Part shown: positions 41,371 through 50,050 of the stretch, in pieces
How positions within the stretch are numbered: the first letter of the stretch is position 1
Layout: every line of letters begins with the position of its first letter
Assembly (NCBI GenBank): GCA_964423835.1
Contig: CAYRGJ010000004.1
Coordinates: 1-64,000 of the forward strand
Length of the DNA: 64,000 nucleotides
DNA from: JAFGCL01 sp964423835
GTDB lineage: Bacteria > Chloroflexota > Dehalococcoidia > UBA2247 > RBG-13-53-26
Reading direction: 5' to 3'
The notes under the pieces: generated by a model
What the model saw: the letters and a program-made list of their open reading frames with translations, nothing else
Databases searched by the model: none
Told to the model about the DNA's origin: nothing
Program-made: the position numbers and the translations under genes

Positions 41371-42180
41371 ATGGCGCCTGCTGTCAGGTTTGTTGAGCTT
41401 CCCAACCGGGTGCGGCTTCCCTACGTGGAGCAGGGAGACCCGGCGGGCGTTCCCCTGGTGCTGCTGCACGCCATTGCCGACTCCTGGCGGGCCTTCGAGC
41501 CTGTTCTGGCCCACCTGCCTGACTCCATCCACGCGTTCGCCCCGACGCAGCGGGGCCACGGTGATGCCAGCCGCCCCGCGGCCGGCTACCGGGTCCGTGA
41601 CTTCGCCGGTGACGTGGCCGCGTTCATGGACGCCGTGGGGATCGAAGCCGCCGTCATCGCCGGCGGCTCCAGCGGAGGCTTCATCGCCCGGCGCTTCGCC
41701 ATTGACTACCCCGGGCGCACCCTGGGGCTGGTGCTCCTGGGCTCGCCTGCCAGTCTGGGGGACAAGCCGGGTGCGCGCCAGCTGTGGGACTCGACGGTTT
41801 CGAAGCTGACCGACCCGGTTGACCCGGGCTTCGTGCGCCAGTTTGCCGCCAGCACCCTGGTTCGCCCGGTGCCGCCGGCGTTCTTCGAAGACATGGTGCA
41901 GGAGAGCCTGAAGGTCCCGGCCTCCGTGTGGAGGGCGACGCTCGAGGGCCTGATGACAGATGACTCTCTCGGGGAGCTGCACACCATAGAGGCGCCCACC
42001 CTGATCATCTGGGGCGATCAGGATGCCGTCCTCCCCCGGAGCGATCAGGAGGCGCTGGCGGCGGCGATCCCGGGCTCGCGGCTGGTGGTGTACCCCGGCG
42101 CCGGGCACGTCTTCTACTGGGAGGAGCCCGAACGGGTGGCGTCCGACCTGGCGGCCTTCGCCGCCGCCCTTCTCTGGTAG
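41371..42180 (+). CDS. alpha/beta hydrolase
   Basis: A 269-residue hydrolase starting behind GGAGGAGGAC. LVLLHAIADSWRAF gives the oxyanion region, APTQRGHGDASRP the conserved RGHG, and AGGSSGGFIA the nucleophile Ser (GSSGG). An acid follows in IIWGDQDAVLP and the His in GAGHVFYWEEPE. Esterase, lactonase or haloperoxidase-like activity is possible. About 25% of the length forms a lid (LVRPVPPAFFEDMVQESL). Confidence 0.9.
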   Translation: MAPAVRFVELPNRVRLPYVEQGDPAGVPLVLLHAIADSWRAFEPVLAHLPDSIHAFAPTQRGHGDASRPAAGYRVRDFAGDVAAFMDAVGIEAAVIAGGSSGGFIARRFAIDYPGRTLGLVLLGSPASLGDKPGARQLWDSTVSKLTDPVDPGFVRQFAASTLVRPVPPAFFEDMVQESLKVPASVWRATLEGLMTDDSLGELHTIEAPTLIIWGDQDAVLPRSDQEALAAAIPGSRLVVYPGAGHVFYWEEPERVASDLAAFAAALLW

Positions 42181-42307
42181 AGGGCCCGGGTGATACCATG
42201 GGCTGAGGCGACCGGCCCGGCCACGGGCCCGGCGGACCGCCGCGCCTGAGGTTGCGGCCGGGGACTGGTCAAGAGGTCCGGGGGACAAGCCCGGGGAAAA
42301 GGCGGCC

Positions 42308-42946
42308 ATGGAGATCAACAGGGACCGGCTGCTCTACGCCACCAAGAGAGCCCAGTGGCGCGCCTGGCTGCGGAAGCACTACCGCTCCGAGAAGGAGGTC
42401 TGGCTGGTCTTCCACAAGGAGCATACCGGGAAGCCCCGCATCGAGTACAACGCGGCGGTGGAAGAGGCCCTTTGTTTCGGCTGGATAGACAGCACGGCCA
42501 AGAGGCTCGATGAGGACAGCTACGCCCAGAGGTTCTCGCCCCGCCGGCCGGGGAGCCGCTACTCGCAGGCCAACCTGGAGCGGCTGAGGGCCCTGGCCCG
42601 GGAGGGGAAGGTGGCCAGGGACGTCCTGGCCACCCTGGGGGACCTCCTGGCGCCGAAGCCGGCTGCGGCCCGCCCCGCGACTGCCCCGGGGGACCCGCCC
42701 CTGCCTTCAGCCCCGGGGGACGAAGGCTTCGCATTCCCGCCCGACATCCTGGAGGCGGTGAGGGCCAGCCCCGAGGCCTGGAAGAACTTCCAGGGCTTCT
42801 CGCCGTCGTACCAGAGGATCCGCATCGCCTACATAGAGGGGGCCCGGAAGAGGCCGGGGGAGTTCCAGAAGCGCCTGCGCAATTTCGTCCGGATGACGGA
42901 GAAGAACCGCCAGTTCGGGTACGGCGGCATCCAGAAGTACTACTGA
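42308..42946 (+). CDS. YdeI/OmpD-associated family protein
   Basis: A 212-residue protein. WLRKHYRSEKEVWLVFHKEH, then YNAAVEEALCFGWIDSTAKRLDED and the C-terminal FSPSYQRIRIAYIEGARKRPGEFQKRL (seen as a Y-x-R-x-R-I-A-Y-I pattern) mark the YdeI family, linked in E. coli to resistance against antimicrobial agents, with mechanism unclear. A Pro/Ala-rich linker of about 30 residues lies near position 120-145. A promoter-like element follows it for the next gene, so it is monocistronic. Confidence 0.82.
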   Translation: MEINRDRLLYATKRAQWRAWLRKHYRSEKEVWLVFHKEHTGKPRIEYNAAVEEALCFGWIDSTAKRLDEDSYAQRFSPRRPGSRYSQANLERLRALAREGKVARDVLATLGDLLAPKPAAARPATAPGDPPLPSAPGDEGFAFPPDILEAVRASPEAWKNFQGFSPSYQRIRIAYIEGARKRPGEFQKRLRNFVRMTEKNRQFGYGGIQKYY

Positions 42947-42963
42947 GCGCTCACCTGACATAA

Positions 42964-42993
42964 TTGACAAGCGCCAGCCGGCGTTGCTACCAT
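42964..42993 (+). promoter_or_regulatory. putative promoter of the caspase-like gene
   Basis: TTGACA (42964-42969), an 18-nt spacer and TACCAT (42988-42993). The leader would be about 178 nt and contains an 8-bp outer stem, AGGGCGCA with TGCGCCCT (43045-43091), enclosing a CCAG/CTGG arm. Confidence 0.5.
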
Positions 42994-43177
42994 GTGTCTA
43001 CTGCAACTATCGGATGGGGGGGGCAGCGGGCACAATCAGGCAGAAGGGCGCACCAGGTTCCGGCCATGGTCAGCTGGCGTCGTTGCGCCCTGGGGCCGGC
43101 CCCGGAGCTTCCTCCCGGGCGAGTGCAGTCCGCCACCTCTGGCGATAACAGGGGGGCAAATCAGAAGGAGGGTGCAG

Positions 43178-44590
43178 ATGTTGGGGTCCAAAGGCAGTCC
43201 ACTACGCAACCCCTGGTTCAGAACAGCCATCTCGGTCCTGGGAGCCGTGTTGCTGCTCGTGGCCGCCGCCATCGGCGGGGCCTGCAGTGAACAGAGCAAC
43301 ACCGCCCCCGATATCACCTCCACCGCCCTGAGCACTTGTACCCAGAACACGGCCTACAGCTACGACGTCGAGGCCGACGACCCGAATGAATTGGACGAGC
43401 TCACCTTTTCCCTGGACGCGGCGCCCAGCGGCATGACCATCGACGCCAGCACGGGCGTGATCAGCTGGACCCCGGCGCAGGCCGGCACCTTCGCGGTCAC
43501 GGTCAAGGTCAAGGACGGCGAGGGCGGCTCGGACGAGCAGAGCTTCAGCATCACCGTCGCCGGCGCTGCCAGCGGGGCCCCGGGCATCACCTCCACCGCC
43601 GTCACCACGGCCACGGATGGCCAGGCCTACACCTACGCCGTGCAGGCCTCCGGCGGCACGGCCCCGCTGACCTACAGCCTGGACCAGTGCCCCAGCGGCA
43701 TGACCATCGATGCCAGCACGGGCGCGATCTCGTGGACCGCGGACGACGCCGCGGGGACCACGGTCCCGGTGACGGTGAAGGTGCGGGACGCGGGCGGGCA
43801 GGCCGATACCCAGAGCTTCATCATCACCTTCAGTAACCCGGCCAAGAAGTATGCCCTGATCTACGGCATATCCGACTACCTCTACTCCGATGACGACCTC
43901 TTTTTCTGCGATGAGGATGCCAACTCCTGGTACCTCTACCTCTCGTCGCAGGGATACGAGTGCAAGGTGTACGGCCACCTCAAGGCCAGCGACTACAGCC
44001 TGTACTCGGGCACCGCCAGTGAGTACAACGTCAGCCGCGCGGTGCGCGAGATGGTGGCCAAGGCCGACTCCAACGACCACGTGGCCTTCATCGCCTCAGG
44101 CCATGGCATGTACGGGGACGACCTGAATGAAGCCGGCCTGGTGATGCATGACTACGGCAACCCGGAAGGGGGCATGGATGGCCTCTACCAGGACACGGAG
44201 CTGGCGGCGGACTTCCACGACTGCGTGGCCGCTCAGACCTTCATCTACATCGACTCGTGCTTTGCCGACGCCATGGGAGAGGTCTTCACCGCCCCGCGGT
44301 CGGGCCACGTGATGATGGTATCCAGCTGCATGGGCCACCAGGACTCCGAGTCCTGGGACTACACGCAGTACAGCCACGGCGCCTGGACCTACTTCTTCCT
44401 GATAAAGGGGATCCAGGGGGCCGGCCACCAGACCTTCGACCTGGCGCAGATCTTCGGCCTGGCCAAGGACGATTACAAGGTGTGGTACACCGATCCCACT
44501 GGCCTGAACAACCCCGAGCCCTGGTGGAACAACTTCGACCAGCCGGTCCTGCACGATTCGGATCCGTCGACCGAGCTGTACCTGACCTAG
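43178..44590 (+). CDS. exported caspase-like (clan CD) peptidase with Ig-like domains
   Basis: A 470-residue protein behind AAGGAGGG. A signal peptide (AISVLGAVLLLVAAAIGG) ends in a possible lipobox GGAC. Two putative Ig (He-PIG) modules follow, each with PSGMTIDASTGxISWT. The last 250 residues are a caspase-fold protease. The domain opens KYALIYGISDYLYSDDDLFF; the catalytic His is in AFIASGHGMYGDD and the Cys in FIYIDSCFADAMGE, the usual order and hydrophobic block before Cys for clan CD. It may process surface proteins or act in self-lysis; no regulatory partner adjoins it. A strong hairpin follows. Confidence 0.87.
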   Translation: MLGSKGSPLRNPWFRTAISVLGAVLLLVAAAIGGACSEQSNTAPDITSTALSTCTQNTAYSYDVEADDPNELDELTFSLDAAPSGMTIDASTGVISWTPAQAGTFAVTVKVKDGEGGSDEQSFSITVAGAASGAPGITSTAVTTATDGQAYTYAVQASGGTAPLTYSLDQCPSGMTIDASTGAISWTADDAAGTTVPVTVKVRDAGGQADTQSFIITFSNPAKKYALIYGISDYLYSDDDLFFCDEDANSWYLYLSSQGYECKVYGHLKASDYSLYSGTASEYNVSRAVREMVAKADSNDHVAFIASGHGMYGDDLNEAGLVMHDYGNPEGGMDGLYQDTELAADFHDCVAAQTFIYIDSCFADAMGEVFTAPRSGHVMMVSSCMGHQDSESWDYTQYSHGAWTYFFLIKGIQGAGHQTFDLAQIFGLAKDDYKVWYTDPTGLNNPEPWWNNFDQPVLHDSDPSTELYLT

Positions 44591-44602
44591 CGCAGAATGA
44601 AA

Positions 44603-44630
44603 GCGGGGGATGGCAGGCGCCATCCCCCGC
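44603..44630 (+). terminator. hairpin terminator of the caspase-like gene
   Basis: GCGGGGGATGGC-AGGC-GCCATCCCCCGC forms a perfect 12-bp stem 12 nt after the stop. The following bases are not U-rich. Confidence 0.7.
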
Positions 44631-44720
44631 GTATCTAGCATAGCGTACCGGCAAAGGGCTGCGAGCAGGCGCTCGATCCTGCTAAGAGCGGGCTGTCGAT
44701 CCCGCTGCTGGTGGGCCGCT

Positions 44721-44788
44721 CGGACCGTTGTCAGCGGGGCGCCGGACCCGTTATCAGCGGGGCGCCGCACCCGTTGTCAGCGGGGCGC
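44721..44788. repeat. three 22-23 bp hairpin-forming tandem repeats
   Basis: Units at 44721-44742, 44743-44765 and 44766-44788 (cggacccgttgtcagcggg core followed by gcgc). Each can fold CCCGTT-gtc-AGCGGG. The array ends exactly at the stop codon of the minus-strand gene. Confidence 0.8.
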
Positions 44789-45241
44789 TTAGCCCGCGCC
44801 CTGCCTCCGGGGCCGCATCGCGCTGTGGCTGTCGCCCGAGCCGTTCCCCGCGTCCTGGGGCATCACCGCCTCCCACAGCAGCTTCCAGCCGGTGCCGGTC
44901 CTGACCAGCTTCAGCTCCTCCCGGGTGGCCTCGCCCCGCGCTATGGCGTTGACCAGGGCGCTGGCGCAGGAATCACTGACGCGGACGTCGCTGATGGACT
45001 CGATGTCTATGGCGCCGCTGTAGTACCGGGCCAGGCGCAGCAGGCCGATCAGCCGGCCCCGGTCATCCTCGCCCCCCTTGGCCACGTGGTCCAGGCAGCG
45101 GTCCCAGTTCATGCGGTTGAAGTCGTCGAAGAAGCCCCGGATGGTCTCCTCGATGGCCAGGGGCTCCTCCTGCCAGGGGCTGGTCTCCACCAGCCACGGG
45201 GTGGCCCCGGCGATCCGGTCAATGCCCAGCAGCACGTTCAT
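44789..45241 (-). CDS. hypothetical protein, NTF2-like possible
   Basis: A 150-residue soluble protein behind GAGGGAGCC at ATG 45241. The core, EETIRGFFDDFNRMNWDRCLDHVAKGGEDD and VRTGTGWKLLWEAVMPQD, resembles the SnoaL/NTF2-like or DUF4878-type cone fold. Similarity is only in pattern. The last 20 residues are Arg/Ser-rich. It diverges from trpS and shares that promoter region. Confidence 0.6.
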   Translation of the reverse strand: MNVLLGIDRIAGATPWLVETSPWQEEPLAIEETIRGFFDDFNRMNWDRCLDHVAKGGEDDRGRLIGLLRLARYYSGAIDIESISDVRVSDSCASALVNAIARGEATREELKLVRTGTGWKLLWEAVMPQDAGNGSGDSHSAMRPRRQGAG

Positions 45242-45318
45242 GGCTCCCTCCACTCGATGCCATTCTAGCCCCGGCGCATTGCCCTGGCGTCTCCCGAACC
45301 GGCCCTTTTGTCACAAAA

Positions 45319-45347
45319 TGACCACACGAGGCTCACCGTGCTATAAT
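45319..45347 (+). promoter_or_regulatory. trpS promoter
   Basis: A perfect TATAAT (45342-45347) with a weak TGACCA at 17-nt spacing (45319-45324). The start near 45354 lies after the in-frame ATG at 45346, which favours translation from 45376. Confidence 0.6.
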
Positions 45348-45375
45348 GAGACACTCAAAGGGACCAGCCCAACCG

Positions 45376-46371
45376 ATGAAGAAGCGCGTATTCTCCGGCG
45401 CCCGCCCCACCGGCAGACAGCATATCGGCAACTACCTCGGGGCCATCCAGAACTACGTCACCCTCCAGTCCGAGTACGACTGTATCTACTGCATCGTGGA
45501 CATCCACGCCCTGACCACCCTGCAGGGCAGCGAGGGCGTGAGCGTGCTGCAGCAGAACATCCGTGAGATGATCCTGGACTGGCTGGCGGCCGGGCTGAAC
45601 CCCTCGAGGAGCATCCTCTTCGTGCAGTCCGAGGTGCCGGAGGTGACCGAGCTCCACACCCTGCTGGGCATGACCACGCCTCTCTCCTGGCTCATGCGGG
45701 TGCCCACCTTCAAGGAGAAGGTGAAGATGCAGCCGGACAACGTCAATTACGGCCTGCTGGGCTACCCGGTGCTGATGACGGCGGACATCATCCTGTACAA
45801 GGCGGAGTTCGTGCCGGTGGGCGAGGACCAGCTGCCCCACCTGGAGCTGGCCCGGGAGATCGTGCGGCGCTTCAACAGCCTCTACGGCGATACCTTCCCG
45901 GAGCCCAAGCCGAAGCTGACCACGGCCCCCATGATCGTGGGGCTGGACGGCGCCCAGAAGATGAGCAAGCAGCTCAACAACCACATCGAGCTGGCGGCCA
46001 CGGCGGAGGAGACCCGGCGGCGCATCATGACCGCCTACACCGACCCCACCCGCCTGCGCAAGACCGACCCCGGGCACCCGGATACCTGCAATGTGTTCCA
46101 CCTTCACCAGGCGTTCTTCCCGGACAAGGCCAGGGAGATCCCCGATGAGTGCCGCAGCGCCCGGATGGGCTGCGTGCAGTGCAAGAATATGCTGGCGGAG
46201 GAGATCAACTCGGTGCTGGCCCCTCTCCGGGAGAGGCGCCAGGAGCTGGAGAGCAAGCCGGACTATGTGGACGATGTCCTCTCCGAGGGCGCCCGCCGGG
46301 CGCGGGCCCTGGCCCGCCAGACCATGATAGAGGTCCGGGAGCGAATGAACCTGGTGCGGAAGGGCGCCTGA
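45376..46371 (+). CDS. trpS: tryptophanyl-tRNA synthetase
   Basis: A 331-residue class Ic synthetase charging tRNA-Trp. KRVFSGARPTGRQHIGNYLGA includes the HIGH-like motif (HIGN), and DGAQKMSKQLNNHI the KMSKS loop. TADIILYKAEFVPVGEDQ and the C-terminal CVQCKNMLAEEI are usual for bacterial TrpRS. Its leader is short and has no T-box, unlike the trp operon. Its level influences the uncharged tRNA-Trp that the T-box at 29.5 kb senses. The stop overlaps the next start (TGATG). Confidence 0.96.
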   Translation: MKKRVFSGARPTGRQHIGNYLGAIQNYVTLQSEYDCIYCIVDIHALTTLQGSEGVSVLQQNIREMILDWLAAGLNPSRSILFVQSEVPEVTELHTLLGMTTPLSWLMRVPTFKEKVKMQPDNVNYGLLGYPVLMTADIILYKAEFVPVGEDQLPHLELAREIVRRFNSLYGDTFPEPKPKLTTAPMIVGLDGAQKMSKQLNNHIELAATAEETRRRIMTAYTDPTRLRKTDPGHPDTCNVFHLHQAFFPDKAREIPDECRSARMGCVQCKNMLAEEINSVLAPLRERRQELESKPDYVDDVLSEGARRARALARQTMIEVRERMNLVRKGA

Positions 46372-47186
46372 TGCTCAGCCTGCCCCTGTCGAGGAGCGGC
46401 CGGGAGGCGGCCGAGGTGGCCTCCCGGGCGGCGCAGGAGGCGGGGAGCCTCGTCCTGAAGCACATGTACGGCCAGTTCAAGCTGGGGCAGAAAGAGGGCC
46501 GGGCCAACCTGGTGACCGATGTGGACCTGGCCGCCGAGAAGGCCGTCATCGAGGTCCTGCAGGCCGAGTACCCGGACTTCAACATCGTCTCCGAAGAGTC
46601 GCCGGCGGTGTCCCGGGACTCGCAGTTCACCTGGGTCATAGACCCGCTGGACGGCACCAACAACTATGTTCACGGGATACCCTTCGTCTGCGTCTCCATC
46701 GGCCTGGCCCTGGGGACGGAGGCGGTGATGGGCGTGATCTACGACCCGGTGCGGAAGGAGCTGTTCACCGCCCGGAAGGATCACGGGGCCTTCCTCAATG
46801 GGCTGCCTATCTCCGTGGCCCGCCGCAAGACCATACCGGAGGCCTTCCTGGGAGTGGACCTGGGCTACGACGCGGACAAGGGCCGGGCCATGCTGGATTT
46901 CGTGAAGGTGCCCTGGCCGGAGATAGGCGGCCTGAGGCTCATCGGCTCGGCCGCCCTGGGCCTGACATATGTCGCCTGCGGGCGGCTGGACGCCTACATC
47001 CACCCTCTCCTGTACCCCTGGGACGTGGCCGCGGCCATCGTCCTGGTGCAGGAGTCCGGCGGCCGGATCACCGACTGGGAGGGCCGGGCGGCGACCATAG
47101 AGACCCGGGTCGTCGCCGCCGCCAACGAGGCCCTCCACGGCCAGTTCCTGAAGCTGATCCAGGGACAGGAGCCACTTCGTTTCTGA
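46371..47186 (+). CDS. suhB: inositol monophosphatase family protein
   Basis: A 271-residue phosphatase of the IMPase/SuhB family. Metal-site motifs are EESP (Glu near residue 74), WVIDPLDGTNNYVHGIPF (DPLDGT) and LYPWDVAAAIVLVQESGG (WD). It removes phosphate from inositol-1-phosphate or related sugars, perhaps for phosphatidylinositol-like lipids. Start ATG 46371 overlaps trpS by one base. The last residues EPLRF and the stop are repeated downstream. Confidence 0.92.
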   Translation: MLSLPLSRSGREAAEVASRAAQEAGSLVLKHMYGQFKLGQKEGRANLVTDVDLAAEKAVIEVLQAEYPDFNIVSEESPAVSRDSQFTWVIDPLDGTNNYVHGIPFVCVSIGLALGTEAVMGVIYDPVRKELFTARKDHGAFLNGLPISVARRKTIPEAFLGVDLGYDADKGRAMLDFVKVPWPEIGGLRLIGSAALGLTYVACGRLDAYIHPLLYPWDVAAAIVLVQESGGRITDWEGRAATIETRVVAAANEALHGQFLKLIQGQEPLRF

Positions 47187-47220
47187 GGAGCCGCTTCGCT
47201 TCTAGAGCCACTGCGCTTCC
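47169..47220 (+). repeat. tandem repeats of the suhB 3' tail with stop
   Basis: Three copies of GAGCCACTTCGTTTC-type sequence begin at 47169, 47188 and 47205. Copies 1 and 2 both read Glu-Pro-Leu-Arg-Phe-stop (TGA, then TAG) in different frames; copy 3 reads EPLRF without a stop. Confidence 0.85.
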
Positions 47221-47334
47221 ACAATCCTTTGAGCCTGGGATCTCAACCCGCGCGCTTGCGGGGCAGCTCTGATCCGCATTCGGCATCCCGGGCCCCGTTC
47301 CTCGTATAATGGCCTGGTAGACCACAGAGCCGCC

Positions 47335-49329
47335 ATGCTCAGAGTATCGGAGCTCGCCAAATCGTACGCCGACCGGGTGCTGTTCTCCGGGGTGACCTTG
47401 AATATCAAGCCCCGGGACCGCGTGGCCCTCATCGGGCCGAACGGGTCCGGGAAGACGACGCTGCTCGATATACTGGCGGGCGCGGCGGACCCCGACTCCG
47501 GCCAGATAGTCCGGCGCAAGAACCTGACCATCGGCTACCTGCGCCAGGACATCAGCCCCTTCTCCGACCGGCGGCTCCTCGATGACATGCTCCTCGCCTC
47601 CCCGAAGCTGAACAGCCTGCTGCAGCGCATGGGCCGAATCCAGGAGGCGCTGGGCGAGGCTGCGCCTCATCCCGGTTCTGCGGGCGACAAGCAGCGGCGG
47701 CTGGTGGAGGAGCTGGGTGGCCTGCAGCACGCCTACGAGGCGGCCGGCGGCTATGACCTGGAGCACCAGGCGAAGGCCGTTCTGTCCGGGCTGGGCTTCC
47801 GCCCGGAGGACTTCTCCCGGGCCCTGGGCGAGTTCCGCGGCGGCTGGCTCATGCGCGCCTCCCTGGCCAAGTTGCTGGTAGTACGGCCGGACCTGCTGCT
47901 CCTGGACGAGCCCACCAACCACCTGGACCTGGAGGCCTGCATCTGGTTCGAGAAGTACCTGGCCTCGTACCGGGGGGCGGTGGTCGTCACCTCTCACGAC
48001 CGGGCCTTCCTCAACCGCGCCGTCAACCGGGTCATAGCCATCGAGCCGGAGGGGGTGGTGCAGCACCGCGGCTCCTATGACGATTACGTGCTGGCCCGAC
48101 AGCAGCAGCTGGAGGTGGCGCAGAGCACGGCCGAAAGGCAGGAGCGGGAGATCGCGCGCGAGATGCGCTTCGTGGACCGGTTTCGGGCCAAGGCCACCAA
48201 GGCCCGGCAGGTGCAGAGCCGGATCAAGCGCTTGGAGAAGATCGAGAGGGTGGCCGTGCCCCGAACCACGAGGCGGATTCACTTCCACTTCCCGCCGCCG
48301 GTCCAGAGCGGCAAGGAGGTCATATCGCTTTCCCACGTGGCCAAGGCCTACGATGACCTGGTGGTCTACCGCGACCTCAACCTCACGCTCCACCGCGGGG
48401 ACAGGGCGGCCCTGGTGGGACCCAACGGCGCCGGCAAGACCACACTGCTGAAGATCCTGGCCGGGGTGCTGCCCTTCGAGAAGGGCGAGCGCCGCCTGGG
48501 CCACAACGTGGTCCAGGCCTACTACGCGCAGTATGTGCTGGAGCTGCTGGATCCCGGGAACACGGTCCTGGAGGAGCTGCGGCGGTCTGCGGACTCTGTC
48601 TCGGACCAGGACCTGCGGCGGATCCTGGGCGGCTTCCTCTTCAGTGGTGACGACGTCCGGAAGCCAGTCTCCGTGCTTTCCGGGGGCGAGAAGGCCCGCG
48701 TGGCCCTGGCCAAGATGCTGATCCAGCCGCACAACCTGCTCCTTCTGGACGAGCCCACCAACCACCTTGACATCGCCTCGCGGGAGGTACTGATCGATGC
48801 CCTGAATGAGCACCAGGGGACCATTTGCCTGATCACCCACGACCGCACGCTGATCCAGGAAGTGGCCAACAAGATCGTGGAAATCCGGGACGGGAAGCTG
48901 CACCTGTACCCCGGCGACTATGAGAGCTACCTCTTTCACAAGGAGGAGGAGCAGCGGGCGGCCGGGGCGGCCGTCAGTGGCCAGGCGGCTGGTGTGACCG
49001 TCACCGGCCGGGCGCCCGGCAGAACAGCCACGGCCCGGCACGGCCGGCAGCCGGCGGGCTCCGATGAACAGCTCCAGCGCCAGCTCAAGCGCCGCCGGGC
49101 GGAGCTGGCCCGGCGCATCGAAGCGGTGGAGGGGAAGCTCTCGAAGCGGGAGGCGGAGCTGGAGGAGCTGGAGGTGGTCTTCGCCGACCCGGAGCTATAC
49201 CGCGACGGCTCGAAGACGGCGGCCTCGGTGGAGCGGCACCAGGCCCTGAAGGAGGAGATCCGGAGCCTCACCCAGGAATGGGAGGAGCTGCTGCTCGCCA
49301 TCGAGGAGGCGGACCAGGCCGGGCCGTGA
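47335..49329 (+). CDS. ABC-F family ATPase
   Basis: A 664-residue cytosolic protein with two ABC domains and no membrane segment. Domain 1 has GPNGSGKTTLLD and LVVRPDLLLLDEPTNHLD (signature FRGGWLMRA, irregular). Domain 2 has GPNGAGKTTLLK, LSGGEKARVALAK and LLLLDEPTNHLDI. The interdomain linker (about 255-310) is long and charged, and the last 90 residues form a coiled coil as in Uup. ABC-F proteins act at the ribosomal E site. A TATAAT (47305-47310) lies 24 nt before the ATG. Confidence 0.95.
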   Translation: MLRVSELAKSYADRVLFSGVTLNIKPRDRVALIGPNGSGKTTLLDILAGAADPDSGQIVRRKNLTIGYLRQDISPFSDRRLLDDMLLASPKLNSLLQRMGRIQEALGEAAPHPGSAGDKQRRLVEELGGLQHAYEAAGGYDLEHQAKAVLSGLGFRPEDFSRALGEFRGGWLMRASLAKLLVVRPDLLLLDEPTNHLDLEACIWFEKYLASYRGAVVVTSHDRAFLNRAVNRVIAIEPEGVVQHRGSYDDYVLARQQQLEVAQSTAERQEREIAREMRFVDRFRAKATKARQVQSRIKRLEKIERVAVPRTTRRIHFHFPPPVQSGKEVISLSHVAKAYDDLVVYRDLNLTLHRGDRAALVGPNGAGKTTLLKILAGVLPFEKGERRLGHNVVQAYYAQYVLELLDPGNTVLEELRRSADSVSDQDLRRILGGFLFSGDDVRKPVSVLSGGEKARVALAKMLIQPHNLLLLDEPTNHLDIASREVLIDALNEHQGTICLITHDRTLIQEVANKIVEIRDGKLHLYPGDYESYLFHKEEEQRAAGAAVSGQAAGVTVTGRAPGRTATARHGRQPAGSDEQLQRQLKRRRAELARRIEAVEGKLSKREAELEELEVVFADPELYRDGSKTAASVERHQALKEEIRSLTQEWEELLLAIEEADQAGP

Positions 49330-49415
49330 AGCGCCGGGCGGCGGGGCACCGGCAAAGAGGCATGGTACGCCCAACACGATGCGCCCGGCCGCGGGGGGCC
49401 GACGACGGCGGCACC

Positions 49416-49991
49416 CTACTCCTCTTCCAGCCTGACATCCCACTGGCAATGGGGCCGGTCATCCGGGCCCTGCAGAGGGGCGCCCTTGATGCGGGTCACT
49501 TTGATGGCCGGGTTGAAGGCCCTGGCATAGGCGGTGATGCCGTAGTATTCCGTGCCCTGGGGCCCGCAGACGAATCTCTCCCTTCCCTTTCCCTCTTTGA
49601 GCATGTGCAGCAGCGCCGGACATCTGTTGACGGTCCAGATGACGTGGTTTCGGTCCAGGATGGTCCAGGTGGCGTCATAGACTCCTATCGGCGTGGCCGG
49701 GTCAACCTGCGAGTACTTGGCCCAGCTGTAGACGTCGTTCCCCGTGATATTGAGCACCTTCCGTATCCGCGGGATGACGTGCCGGGGGTACATCTCACCC
49801 CACACCCAGGCACCCCAGGCGTCAGCCTCCTCGCTGCCGAGTTTCTCCGCCACCCGGGTGTGCCAGAACCCGTCCATGGCCACCAGCGCCCGGCCGGCCT
49901 CGGTGAGCAGGGCCGCCATGGTCTCCCTGGTGAAGTCCTGGTACTTGAGGTCCGGGTTGAAATCCCCGCTGTAGTCTTTGAGTTCCGCCAT
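49416..49991 (-). CDS. DUF6125-type / L-2-aminothiazoline-4-carboxylate hydrolase-like protein
   Basis: A 191-residue protein starting at ATG 49991 behind GGGAGG. DFTRETMAALLTEAGRALVAMDG, then WHTRVAEKLGSEEADAWG with a conserved Trp-His, a Cys in VNRCPALLHMLKEGK and a C-terminal CQWDVRLEEE. The arrangement resembles a family, common in anaerobic soil and sediment bacteria, that is annotated from L-2-amino-thiazoline-4-carboxylate hydrolase. The actual reaction here is unknown. First of the minus-strand set that runs to 62 kb. Confidence 0.6.
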   Translation of the reverse strand: MAELKDYSGDFNPDLKYQDFTRETMAALLTEAGRALVAMDGFWHTRVAEKLGSEEADAWGAWVWGEMYPRHVIPRIRKVLNITGNDVYSWAKYSQVDPATPIGVYDATWTILDRNHVIWTVNRCPALLHMLKEGKGRERFVCGPQGTEYYGITAYARAFNPAIKVTRIKGAPLQGPDDRPHCQWDVRLEEE

Positions 49992-50050
49992 GGCCAACCT
50001 CCCTTCAACGGTGCGTCTCGGCCTCTGCCTCCAATTCCTTTCCCTTTGGT

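Noticed and set aside
42994..43177. c-di-GMP or other known riboswitch in the caspase-like leader
   Set aside because: A stable stem is visible, but none of the conserved core sequences of GEMM, cobalamin, SAM or TPP classes were found.
45308..45347. TTGTCA as -35 of the trpS promoter
   Set aside because: It is 28 nt from TATAAT, too far for a sigma70 promoter; the weaker TGACCA at 17 nt was preferred.
47068..49041. Minus-strand open frame of about 650 codons
   Set aside because: It is the antisense of the ABC-F gene; its leucine- and valine-rich text mirrors the coding strand.
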